64,000 bases of DNA from an uncultured Actinobaculum sp. (lineage in GTDB: Bacteria; Actinomycetota; Actinomycetes; Actinomycetales; Actinomycetaceae), in assembly GCA_938020505.1 (NCBI GenBank), contig CALIHR010000015.1:1-64000 (forward strand), written 5' to 3'. The position numbers and the translations under genes were made by a program. Below, one piece after another: positions 33,315 through 40,727 of this stretch. Every line of letters begins with the position of its first letter. The first letter of the stretch is position 1. Below the pieces are notes generated by a model. The model made no database searches. It had not been told where the DNA came from and saw only the letters and a program-made list of their open reading frames with translations.

Positions 33315-34981
33315 TGCATCTCCGCCTCCAAACTTTTCGTTTGCTGATTCGGCAGCACAGACCGCGGATATAAGAAAGCTATCGCGATCAGCAGCGCGCA
33401 GGCGATGGCCATTGCCAAGAATACGCTGCCGGAGGCCTCTGCGTATGCCTTGCGGACGGCGTCTATAGCAGCTCGCTTGGCGCCCCCTCCGCCGGGCAGC
33501 CGCCCGGACTGCGCGTGGCCAGACGTTATCTTTGCCGCCAGCTCAGAGGCGCGCGCTCGCGTGATCCCGAAGCCGCCGAGTTTACGGTAGACGGCGTCGG
33601 CGAACTTCGAAACGCTGACCGAAGCGAAAACCGCCATCCCGAGCGCTCCCCCGAGGTTTTTCATGCTTTGAGTGACCGACGTCGTCTCCCCGTACGCCGA
33701 CGCGGCGGCCCGATTGACCATGTCGGTCGCAGCAGGGCTGAACATGAATCCGATTCCAGCGCCTGCGCACCCGAGCAGCCAGGCGAGGTCGCCGGCCGCG
33801 GGCAGGCCGGACGCCGATCCTGCCGCGCAACGCCACAACAGGAAAAAGCCGATTGCGGCCACGGCTCCGCCGATCAGCACGACGGCGGCGATCCCCCGCT
33901 TGTCGAAAATCCTGGCGCCAAACTGCGACGCGGCGAGGAAGCCGACGAAAAACGCCAAAAGGAGCCCGCTCGCCCTCCCGACGGTCAAACCGAGGGAAAG
34001 CTGGCCGTACACGCTCACGAAGTACATGAGCGGGATGAAGACCGCCGACGCGACCAGGGTGGCAAGAGCCGAGAGTGTGAAAGCCCTGTTTGCGAAGGCT
34101 CCGACGTCGACGACCGGCCGGGCAGTGCGGCGCTCCAACAGAAAGAAGCACAGGAAAAGGGCGAGCGAACCGCCGAAGCTGGCGAGGATTCGCGGATCGG
34201 CCCAGCCGACGTCGCCGCCTTTCTTCAGCGGCAAAATGAGGAGGCCCATCGCGAGGGCGGCAATGGCGGCGCCCGCCCAATCGATTGCCCGATCGGCGGG
34301 CTTTTCGTCTCGAAGATCGGCGGCGTTGACGCTTCCTGCGCCGACGACGCCTTCGCCGTCTCTTGCACCCGCAGCCCTCTCGACCTCTCCTGCACCCACA
34401 GCCCTTTCAACGTCTCCTGCGCCGACAAGGACAAGACCGGAGGCGATCAAAGCCAGGGGAAGGTTGACGAAGAAAATGTACCGCCATGAATACTGCACCA
34501 GCCACGAGCCCGCAACAGGGCCGATGGCCGTCATGGCGCCGGTTATGGCGAAGAACAGGGCCATTGACTTCGCCCGGTCCCGCTCTTTCGAAGAGGCGAT
34601 GAGGATTCCCACCGCGGCCGGGAACATGAGCGCGGCGCCGACGCCTTGCACGACCCGCGCCGCAACTATCCACGGCTGCGCCAGGCCTGCCGGCGTCGCC
34701 CCGCACAGCGCGCTTCCCGCGGAGAACAAGGCTATTCCCGCAAGCATGATTCGCCTGTAGCCCCAGGCGTCGGCCATTTTCCCGCCCAGAGGGAAGGCGG
34801 CTGCCGCGGCCAACAGGTAGGCGTTGACCACCCATTCGATTCCTGGCGAATCCAGTCCCAAACCCGACGCGATCGTTTGAGAGGAGACGGAAACTATCGT
34901 CTGATCGACGGTCGTCATTGACACGGCTGCGATGAGTCCCGCAAGCACTGTTCCGGACCGCCGTTTGCCCTTGTTCAGCAT
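33311..34981 (-). CDS. DHA2-type MFS drug efflux transporter
   Basis: 556 aa from ATG 34981, with AAAGGAA upstream; an upstream in-frame start adds only an Arg-rich leader. It has 14 predicted membrane helices. Motif D1 is visible as DQTIVSVSSQTIASGL in helix 1, motif A as GGKMADAWGYRRIML and motif C-like GPVAGSWLVQY. An Ala/Glu/Gly/Val-rich insertion of ~35 residues (VERAVGAGEVERAAGARDGEG) sits in the central loop. It belongs to the EmrB/QacA family of proton-driven exporters of lipophilic cations or antibiotics. First gene of the operon with the kinase and regulator, each overlapping by four bases. Confidence 0.92.
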   Translation of the reverse strand: MLNKGKRRSGTVLAGLIAAVSMTTVDQTIVSVSSQTIASGLGLDSPGIEWVVNAYLLAAAAAFPLGGKMADAWGYRRIMLAGIALFSAGSALCGATPAGLAQPWIVAARVVQGVGAALMFPAAVGILIASSKERDRAKSMALFFAITGAMTAIGPVAGSWLVQYSWRYIFFVNLPLALIASGLVLVGAGDVERAVGAGEVERAAGARDGEGVVGAGSVNAADLRDEKPADRAIDWAGAAIAALAMGLLILPLKKGGDVGWADPRILASFGGSLALFLCFFLLERRTARPVVDVGAFANRAFTLSALATLVASAVFIPLMYFVSVYGQLSLGLTVGRASGLLLAFFVGFLAASQFGARIFDKRGIAAVVLIGGAVAAIGFFLLWRCAAGSASGLPAAGDLAWLLGCAGAGIGFMFSPAATDMVNRAAASAYGETTSVTQSMKNLGGALGMAVFASVSVSKFADAVYRKLGGFGITRARASELAAKITSGHAQSGRLPGGGGAKRAAIDAVRKAYAEASGSVFLAMAIACALLIAIAFLYPRSVLPNQQTKSLEAEMQ

Positions 34982-35170
34982 GGGCTTCCTTTCCCTTGCG
35001 CCCCGGCTGCGCGTTCGTCGGTCCGACCGGGACTTCACGTCCAGCCTTCGGGCATCCTGCCGCGGCCGCAATTTCGGCCGCAAAACAAGGCTAGGAAAAG
35101 GGAAAGGGAGCGCGCGCCGGCAAACTGGCCGCGCTCATGTCGTCCGATCGGCGGACGCGGACGCATACAG

Positions 35171-35776
35171 TCATGCGGCCTTGCGGAAGAAGAAGATAAA
35201 GCCGAGGTCCTCGCCCGTATCGTGTTGGATGCATATCCCGGCTATTGCGAAGTGCGTGCTGTCGCCGACGGCGTCTTGGACCGTCGTTGATGCGATATCC
35301 AACTGGTTGTTTCTTTTTGTCTCAGATCCCGCCGCTTGGCCTCCACAAGCAGGGTGCCCTTCCTCGGGACCGCATACGAGCCCGTATCTATGACTTTTCG
35401 GAATCCCCTGAGCGTTGAGACCCTGAGGATAAGCGACGAACTCGAGCACATCGATCGAATCGCAATTCTCAACGGTCAGGCGTATGTCATGCCCAGAATG
35501 AGAATAGAGATGCCATCTTTTTGGCGCTGGCATCTCATCGGACATGGGGGTGTTCAGTCGCGAATTGATGCGCGAGTCGGCAGAGAAAGACGATCGGCCG
35601 ACGGCGGATTGCACATGCAGCACGAGCGGCCGCTGAGCGACGGATCGTTCAGCGGCCGAAGGCGAATGGGCGGTGCTGGCTTGCGGACCCGAGTCACGTT
35701 CTCCGCATGCTGACACGAAGATCATCGCCGCAATCGATACACTACTGATTCTCCTTGCGAAAGAGGAATTCAACAT
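35171..35776 (-). CDS. putative secreted lipoprotein
   Basis: 201 aa from ATG 35776 with GGAGGAAAGA upstream. A lipoprotein signal peptide is clear: basic RR, a hydrophobic core and the lipobox VSAC around residue 24, so diacylglycerol attachment is expected. The mature part has no known domain; it contains four further cysteines (ENCDSIDV, VCGPEEG, ACGGQ and GICIQHD) and predicted beta strands. The start overlaps the preceding gene by 35 bp in another frame, implying translational coupling. Third gene of the A/T-richer minus-strand operon. Confidence 0.6.
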   Translation of the reverse strand: MLNSSFARRISSVSIAAMIFVSACGERDSGPQASTAHSPSAAERSVAQRPLVLHVQSAVGRSSFSADSRINSRLNTPMSDEMPAPKRWHLYSHSGHDIRLTVENCDSIDVLEFVAYPQGLNAQGIPKSHRYGLVCGPEEGHPACGGQAAGSETKRNNQLDIASTTVQDAVGDSTHFAIAGICIQHDTGEDLGFIFFFRKAA

Positions 35777-36425
35777 TCTTTCCTCCGTAGATGTATGGAA
35801 GGTAGTCATCGATCATTTTCGAGCACAGGCTGCCGATCGCCCTCAAACTCCATTCCGAGCGCGGCATGGGCTTATCAAAAAGAACAAGCTCTTCCTTCGG
35901 CTCTTTGACTTGGTCCGAATCGATAGTGCGAATCAACAGAGAAAAGTCACGAGCCTCCCCCTTCGACGGCTCGGGGAGAGGCTCGTGAGCTTCTCTGACC
36001 TCCCGTAGCATCTCTTCGGCGTGTTGGGGCCGATACCTGACCACAGGTCCATACTGGATGGGGAAAAAGGTAACCCGCGCCGCACTCAGTCGATAGCTGG
36101 CAAATTCGTCCAGAACCAACTGGGCGACTTGAAGAAACGGCGAGACAGGGATATCGATATTGACCGGATAGGTGATCTCCGCACGCAAGCCATCGGCAAG
36201 ATAGTCCCCCTCCATCAACGAGTCGTCATCGTAGAGGAAAACCGTCTCCCATTGGCCGATCAAGCTGTCGCGTTCGCCCTCGATCCCAAGGCTTCGGCTG
36301 ACCTGAAAAAGAAGATCGGCGAAATCTAGCTCGACGACGCTTTCGGGGGCCTTACGGATATGTTCCAAAACATGTCCATAAGCAACTAGCTCCAGAGAGC
36401 GGCGTTCAGGCAGCCTTTCAAGCAC
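35742..36425 (-). CDS. unknown soluble protein in accessory operon
   Basis: 227 aa from GTG 36425, which begins three bases after the stop of the preceding gene (TGATCCGTG), indicating coupling. There is no signal peptide or membrane helix. It is acidic and mixed alpha/beta, with the stretch FFPIQYGPVVRYRP near the middle and a conserved-looking WETVFLYDDDSLMEGDYL. I do not recognise a family. Position between a secreted protein and a lipoprotein suggests a cytosolic partner such as an immunity or regulatory protein, but this is inference. Confidence 0.5.
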   Translation of the reverse strand: MLERLPERRSLELVAYGHVLEHIRKAPESVVELDFADLLFQVSRSLGIEGERDSLIGQWETVFLYDDDSLMEGDYLADGLRAEITYPVNIDIPVSPFLQVAQLVLDEFASYRLSAARVTFFPIQYGPVVRYRPQHAEEMLREVREAHEPLPEPSKGEARDFSLLIRTIDSDQVKEPKEELVLFDKPMPRSEWSLRAIGSLCSKMIDDYLPYIYGGKNVEFLFRKENQ

Positions 36426-36428
36426 GGA

Positions 36429-36974
36429 TCAAACACCGCACCGTAAAGAGTTAATTTTGCTGACAGCACGGCCATAAGATTTCTGCGCCCCCGGAGCATA
36501 GATTTCTCCGAACGTGTACCATTTAGTGTCTTCATTGCCGTTGCACTCGTAACGAGCCACCGCAGCTTTGCCACGTCCACCGCCAGGCCAAACACTTTTA
36601 CGACGAGAAGACGCCATCGTGGAATAGGAAAACCATGATGTCTGAGCTCTAAGGGTTGCTTTTACTTGTAGCTTCCTAGATGTGCCGCTGAGGAGTTTCC
36701 ACGTGACGTGGCCAGACACGTCACCCCTGGATAGATGCGCGTCGTGCGCTTCAACCAGACCAATGAACACCTCCTGCGGTCTGTTTGCCGACTCAGAGCC
36801 ACCTTTCACCGTTGCATCAGATGTATCTGCTTTCGCGGGATCGTCAGAAGGGTGGGCAGTAGCAGCGGAAACAGCGCCGGAAGGAGAAACCCGGTCCGAG
36901 GCGGAGGCGGTTTGCGGGGCAAGAATGCCCGAAATCGTCAATGCGGCTATTAGCGCAAACTTTGTGGTTTTCAT
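36429..36974 (-). CDS. putative secreted protein, possible bacteriocin-like
   Basis: 181 aa from ATG 36974, chosen for GGAGGTAAAACTC upstream. A Sec signal peptide covers ~1-26 (KTTK, hydrophobic core, ASAS cleavage). After a ~50-residue disordered Ala/Ser/Asp region, the C-terminal ~100 residues look beta-rich and basic, with SWFSYSTMASSRRKSVWP and RYECNGNEDTKWYTFGE. The alternation of aromatic, Ser and basic residues is loosely like the lactococcin-972 family, but the match is weak and the usual ABC immunity genes are absent. First gene of the three-gene operon ending at 35171. Confidence 0.5.
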   Translation of the reverse strand: MKTTKFALIAALTISGILAPQTASASDRVSPSGAVSAATAHPSDDPAKADTSDATVKGGSESANRPQEVFIGLVEAHDAHLSRGDVSGHVTWKLLSGTSRKLQVKATLRAQTSWFSYSTMASSRRKSVWPGGGRGKAAVARYECNGNEDTKWYTFGEIYAPGAQKSYGRAVSKINSLRCGV

Positions 36975-37169
36975 GAGTTTTACCTCCGAAATGATGCAAG
37001 CCACCATTGTCAAGTTAAATGTGTGGCTTTATGAATGTGCTTATAATTTTATATTACCTAGGGCGCATCGAATGGGGCAAGGGTTTTTTATTTGTATTTT
37101 GGCAATTTGTACTAGTTTTTCCGTCAGCGCTTCCTCAGTCCTCCCCAGTCGGCGTCGTTCACGTTCTCG

Positions 37170-37568
37170 TCAGGCGGCATTGCCCCCGTCTTCGCCGGCC
37201 TCCTCGTTGAACCGCTCGCGGTTGAAGAGCACGTCGACAAAGGTCGACGCGCGGACGATCAGAACGACGCCGATCAGCGCGGAAAGCATCCCGGCGAGCC
37301 AGGCGAGCCCCGCCGGGGCGAGCGGGGTGAGAATGAGGCCGATGCCGGAGACGATGCGCCTGCGCCGCATCGCCCCGTACACCGCAAGCCCCAGCCCGGC
37401 GCAGGAGATCGCCGCGAAAACCTTCATCGCGTCGTCGGGCGCCACGCATCCCCCGCTGTAAAACACGGCGTAAACGCCGCAAGCGGCGGCAAAGGCTCCC
37501 ACGGCGACGCCCACCCCGAGGAGCAGAACGTCAACGCGGTTCAAAGGCGCGGGAGCCGGCTGCTTCAC
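37170..37568 (-). CDS. small four-helix membrane protein
   Basis: 132 aa from GTG 37568; this GTG overlaps the TGA of the upstream alcohol dehydrogenase (GTGA), so the two are coupled. Four hydrophobic helices occur at about 13-35, 45-62, 72-95 and 95-112, with cysteines in helix 1 and the following loop, and a charged tail (NRERFNEEAGEDGG). No known family is recognised. Coupling to the dehydrogenase may be only transcriptional convenience. Confidence 0.6.
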   Translation of the reverse strand: MKQPAPAPLNRVDVLLLGVGVAVGAFAAACGVYAVFYSGGCVAPDDAMKVFAAISCAGLGLAVYGAMRRRRIVSGIGLILTPLAPAGLAWLAGMLSALIGVVLIVRASTFVDVLFNRERFNEEAGEDGGNAA

Positions 37569-38578
37569 GGCCACAGAAGCACCTTCGTGGCCCGGCGCTC
37601 GTCCATGGCCGCATAGGCTTCGGCGACGTCGGCGAGCGGAAGCTGCAGGTCGAAAACCCTGCCCGGATTGATCTTGCGGTCCACCACCAGCTCGACGAGC
37701 TGGTCCAGGTAGCGGCGCACGGGCGCGATCCCTCCCCACACCCCGACGTTTCGGAAGAAGAGCCCGTCGTCTTTCAGCCCGCCGTGAGGCACGCCGACCA
37801 CGCCGATCATCCCGCCGGGGCGCACGCAAAGCGCCGCCTGATCGCGAGCGCTCGCGGTTCCAACCGCTTCGACGACGCCGTCGGCGCCGATCCCCTCAGT
37901 CAGCTCCCGCACTCGCGCAGCCCCCTCTTCGCCCCTTTCGGAAACGATGGCGTCCGCGCCGAACTCGCGGGCGATCTCTTGCCTGTCCGCATGGCGGCTC
38001 ATGGCGATCACCTGCTCAGACCCCAATTGCTTGGCCGCAAGCACGGCGCACAGCCCCACCGCGCCGTCGCCGACGACGGCGATGCTCGTGCCCGGCCCCG
38101 CCAGAGCCGAAACCGCGCCGTGCCACCCCGTGCACGCCACGTCCGAAAGCGTCAGAAGGCTGGGAACGAGGTCGCGGCCGACCTCCCCGGGAACCGCAAC
38201 GAGGGTGCCGTCGGCGTTGGACACGCGGATCTTTTCAGCCTGGCAGCCGTCGTAGCCCGTTCCGTTCTGGCAGTTTGCCTGTGCGCCCTTGCGGCAGACG
38301 GGGCACGTGTTGTCGCTCGTCCTGAACCCGCCGACGACGAACTCTCCCGGCTTGACGCCCCTCACCGCGTCGCCGACTTCTTCGACCACCCCGACGTACT
38401 CGTGGCCGATCGGCGTCGGCTCGGGCACTTCGTTGATTCCGCGATAACGCCACAGGTCCGAGCCGCACACGCATGTGGCGACGGTGCGGACCACGGCGTC
38501 GGAAGGCTCGAGGATGCGGGGATCCTCTCGCTCCTCGAATCGAACGTCGCCCTTGCCGTAGATGACTGCTCCGCGCAT
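37565..38578 (-). CDS. zinc-dependent alcohol dehydrogenase family protein
   Basis: 337 aa MDR-superfamily oxidoreductase from ATG 38578, with GGGAAAGGGAGG upstream. Catalytic zinc ligands are Cys in TCVCGSDLW and His-Glu in PIGHEYVGVV; the structural-zinc cysteines CPVC...C...C (NTCPVCRKGAQANC) are present. The NAD(P) Rossmann motif is VVGDGAVGLCAV. The sequence resembles the actinobacterial alcohol-dehydrogenase group that starts MRGAVIYGKGDVRFEER. Substrate unknown. It is transcribed divergently from a TetR-family regulator 300 bp away, which is likely to control it. Confidence 0.88.
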   Translation of the reverse strand: MRGAVIYGKGDVRFEEREDPRILEPSDAVVRTVATCVCGSDLWRYRGINEVPEPTPIGHEYVGVVEEVGDAVRGVKPGEFVVGGFRTSDNTCPVCRKGAQANCQNGTGYDGCQAEKIRVSNADGTLVAVPGEVGRDLVPSLLTLSDVACTGWHGAVSALAGPGTSIAVVGDGAVGLCAVLAAKQLGSEQVIAMSRHADRQEIAREFGADAIVSERGEEGAARVRELTEGIGADGVVEAVGTASARDQAALCVRPGGMIGVVGVPHGGLKDDGLFFRNVGVWGGIAPVRRYLDQLVELVVDRKINPGRVFDLQLPLADVAEAYAAMDERRATKVLLWP

Positions 38579-38878
38579 TGCCCTCCCTTTCCCTGGAGTG
38601 TCCGTCAGGCGTCCGTCCGAGTTCGGCGGACCCGTCCGTTCAGGCTACCCGCTCCCCGCTTCAAGCGAAAGGGCAAATCCACAGGCGGCGCATTAAGGCC
38701 CGCAGGGGACCGTTGCGGCCGCGCTGCACGCGCCTCCCAACGGTTGTGCCCTCCGCCTTTCGGCGCTTCTGCGCGTCGCCTCCCAACGGTTTCGTCGCCT
38801 TGGAATCCAAGCCTTACCGAAGAGAACCATGTGAATTCCACGGAAACTGAAAACTCCGATCTCTGCAAGAATGGTGCC
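38579..38878. promoter_or_regulatory. divergent promoter region between dehydrogenase and TetR gene
   Basis: A 300-bp spacer. CGCCTCCCAACGGTT occurs at 38731-38745 and again exactly at 38777-38791, i.e. a 15-bp direct repeat with a 46-bp period, close to the middle of the spacer. It may bind the TetR-family regulator, although such regulators usually bind palindromes. AAGAAT (38867-38872) is six bases before the regulator ATG. Confidence 0.4.
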
Positions 38879-39847
38879 ATGAGGATGACGCCCAACGCAG
38901 CGCCACAACGAACCGAACCTCTCACGCAGCATCGGAAAATGAAGGCCACGGACGCCGCCGGCGCCCGCATGCTCGACTGCGCCCTGGCCCAGATCCACGA
39001 ACGCGGGCTCGCGGTGACGATCGACCGCATCAGTTTCGAGGACATCATCAAGGAAGCCGGGGTCAGCCGCGCCACCGCCTACCGCAAATGGCCGTCCCGC
39101 CAGGCTTTCTTGGCCGACGTCGTCTCGGCCGCCGTCCGGCGCGTGGAGTTCACGACGGACGGGCTCGAGGACATACGCCTCCTCCGCCCGCTCCTGGACT
39201 CCGGAATCGAGACGTGGGAGGACCCGCAGCAGCGCCGCAACGCCACGGTGACCGGCTTGAGGATGGTGACCCAGGCCGACTTCGAACGCATACTCGCCTC
39301 CCCCGGCACCGACCTCTACTACGGCCTGACGGCCACCTGCCGCGGTTTGCGCGACGACGCAGTGCGAGAGAACGCGCAGAACGCCCTCCGGTCGGCGGCC
39401 GTGGCGCTCGTCAGCCGTCGCGCGAACATCTTCAGGGGCCTGCCGAGCATGCTCGGCTACAGGCTCATTCCGGGGATCGACCCCGAAGGCGGCTTCGAGC
39501 TCCTCGCCGAGGCCTCGGGCGCGATGGGCTACGGACTCGCCATAACCGCCTTCAACGACCCCGACTTCGCCACGCGCACTTTCCGCATCGCCGCCTGGGG
39601 CTCCACCGCCGTCGAAGAGTGGACGCACCCCGCTTACCACCTGGTGGGCCTGATCTTCTCCTACTTCGAGCCGGACCCCGACGTTGTGTGGAACTCCGAA
39701 CGCATCGCGCACCTGTCCGCGATTCTCGACGAGCTCGGCTCCGTTGCCGGGAACGAGGCGCGCGACGGCACGGAGAACGAAACGCACGCCGACGCCGAAA
39801 GCGAGACGCACGCCGAGGGGTCTGAGGGCGCCAAGGGCGGCGCTTAG
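38879..39847 (+). CDS. TetR/AcrR family transcriptional regulator
   Basis: 322 aa from ATG 38879; an in-frame GTG 48 bases upstream and a second ATG at 38885 are alternatives. The N-terminal HTH is at ~45-95, with ISFEDIIKEAGVSRATAYRKW containing the recognition helix. It is longer than the usual 190-230 aa; the extra length is in the ligand domain and a ~30-residue Glu/His/Ala-rich tail. No Shine-Dalgarno is visible; AAGAAT lies six bases upstream, so leaderless translation is possible. It probably regulates the divergent alcohol dehydrogenase. Confidence 0.85.
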   Translation: MRMTPNAAPQRTEPLTQHRKMKATDAAGARMLDCALAQIHERGLAVTIDRISFEDIIKEAGVSRATAYRKWPSRQAFLADVVSAAVRRVEFTTDGLEDIRLLRPLLDSGIETWEDPQQRRNATVTGLRMVTQADFERILASPGTDLYYGLTATCRGLRDDAVRENAQNALRSAAVALVSRRANIFRGLPSMLGYRLIPGIDPEGGFELLAEASGAMGYGLAITAFNDPDFATRTFRIAAWGSTAVEEWTHPAYHLVGLIFSYFEPDPDVVWNSERIAHLSAILDELGSVAGNEARDGTENETHADAESETHAEGSEGAKGGA

Positions 39848-40199
39848 GGCGACGAGAAGCGCTGAGCGTCAAGGGCGGCGCTGATCGTTCGGCCGCTTCG
39901 AGTTCTGCGTCGCTCGCGTGCCCCGCACGCATGGGAGCGGGCTGGTTTCTGAGCCCCGCAGCGTCTGGCGCTCTCGCGACACGCCGGCGGAGGATCGACC
40001 TCGTGCGATCAATTTGCGGCAATTTTTCCCAGCGTTCCTTTACTTTACTGTCAAAGTAACATGGTTGCTCCTCGGTCGGGGTTAGGTAACCGTCCTCCCT
40101 GATAGTATGCTGCATTCATGGGAAGAAACTGGTTCTCTTCCACAACAGCATTACGCATATTAGAAACTTGTATACACAACCATCAAGGAGGGTTGCCAC
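39848..40199. promoter_or_regulatory. promoter region of the first duplicated cassette, with two palindromes
   Basis: 352 bp without a gene. TTACTTT-ACTGTC-AAAGTAA (40040-40059) and GGTTAGGTAACC (40080-40091) are inverted repeats just upstream of a candidate -10, TAGTAT (40103-40108). Their placement over the promoter suggests operator sites. The second cassette at 45672 has neither, so the two copies may be regulated differently. AAGGAGG precedes the ATG at 40200. Confidence 0.45.
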
Positions 40200-40727
40200 A
40201 TGGCAGTATTCCGATTGGACAAGGACCAGTTCAGGCGACAAATCGCCGAACTGGTAAAGGCAGGCGACAAATACGAGGACGCGCAGAACGAGCTCAGCTT
40301 CGCCGTGGGCCAAAGCTGCAAGGACCTTCAAAGCAACGGAGTTTGCTCGCCTTCCAGCGACGATGACCGGTGGTCGAATCTAGACGAGCTCCGGCATCTC
40401 CGCACGCCGGTCCACGCGTCCCTGGTGGCCGTGGACAAAGAGCTGAAGCATGTCTCCGAGCAGCAACACAAGGTGATTGCGGATTTGAGGGCCTCACTGA
40501 ACTCATTTGAGTTTCGGGACGACGCCGAACGCAACGAGTTCGTCAAAATCCTGGACAAACTCGATCGAAAATTCACCTACGTGTCCCCCGAAGGAATGAA
40601 CCTCATAGGCAACGTCCTTTCCAAAGCTCCGGGTTTTGACTCGCTTCTAGACGGCACGCACAGTTCCAGCTCAACGCAGGGACCGAAGGGTTCAACGCAA
40701 GGACAGAAAAGTTCAGGAGGCAAATAA
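40200..40727 (+). CDS. small helical Esx-like protein, cassette A gene 1
   Basis: 175 aa with AAGGAGGGTTGCCAC before the ATG. It is homologous to the protein at 45672: both begin MA(V/I)FRLDKDQF and share FE(F)xDxAER and (Y)(V/S)SP(E/D)GM motifs. It is predicted mostly helical: two or three long helices (~5-35, 60-125) and a disordered Ser/Gly/Gln tail of ~30 residues absent from its paralogue. No signal peptide. Size and helicity are like WXG100/ESX-type secretion partners, but there is no WxG. The stop overlaps the ATG of the next gene by one base (TAATG). Confidence 0.6.
   Translation: MAVFRLDKDQFRRQIAELVKAGDKYEDAQNELSFAVGQSCKDLQSNGVCSPSSDDDRWSNLDELRHLRTPVHASLVAVDKELKHVSEQQHKVIADLRASLNSFEFRDDAERNEFVKILDKLDRKFTYVSPEGMNLIGNVLSKAPGFDSLLDGTHSSSSTQGPKGSTQGQKSSGGK

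Noticed and set aside
36429..36974. Lactococcin-972 family bacteriocin assignment
   Set aside because: Only the Ser/aromatic/basic texture is similar; the conserved Trp/Gly pattern and the characteristic neighbouring ABC transporter genes are missing.
37784..38878. N-terminal extension of the TetR frame over the alcohol dehydrogenase gene
   Set aside because: The frame is open for 687 codons, but the first part is antisense to the dehydrogenase; only the portion from ~38879 has TetR features.
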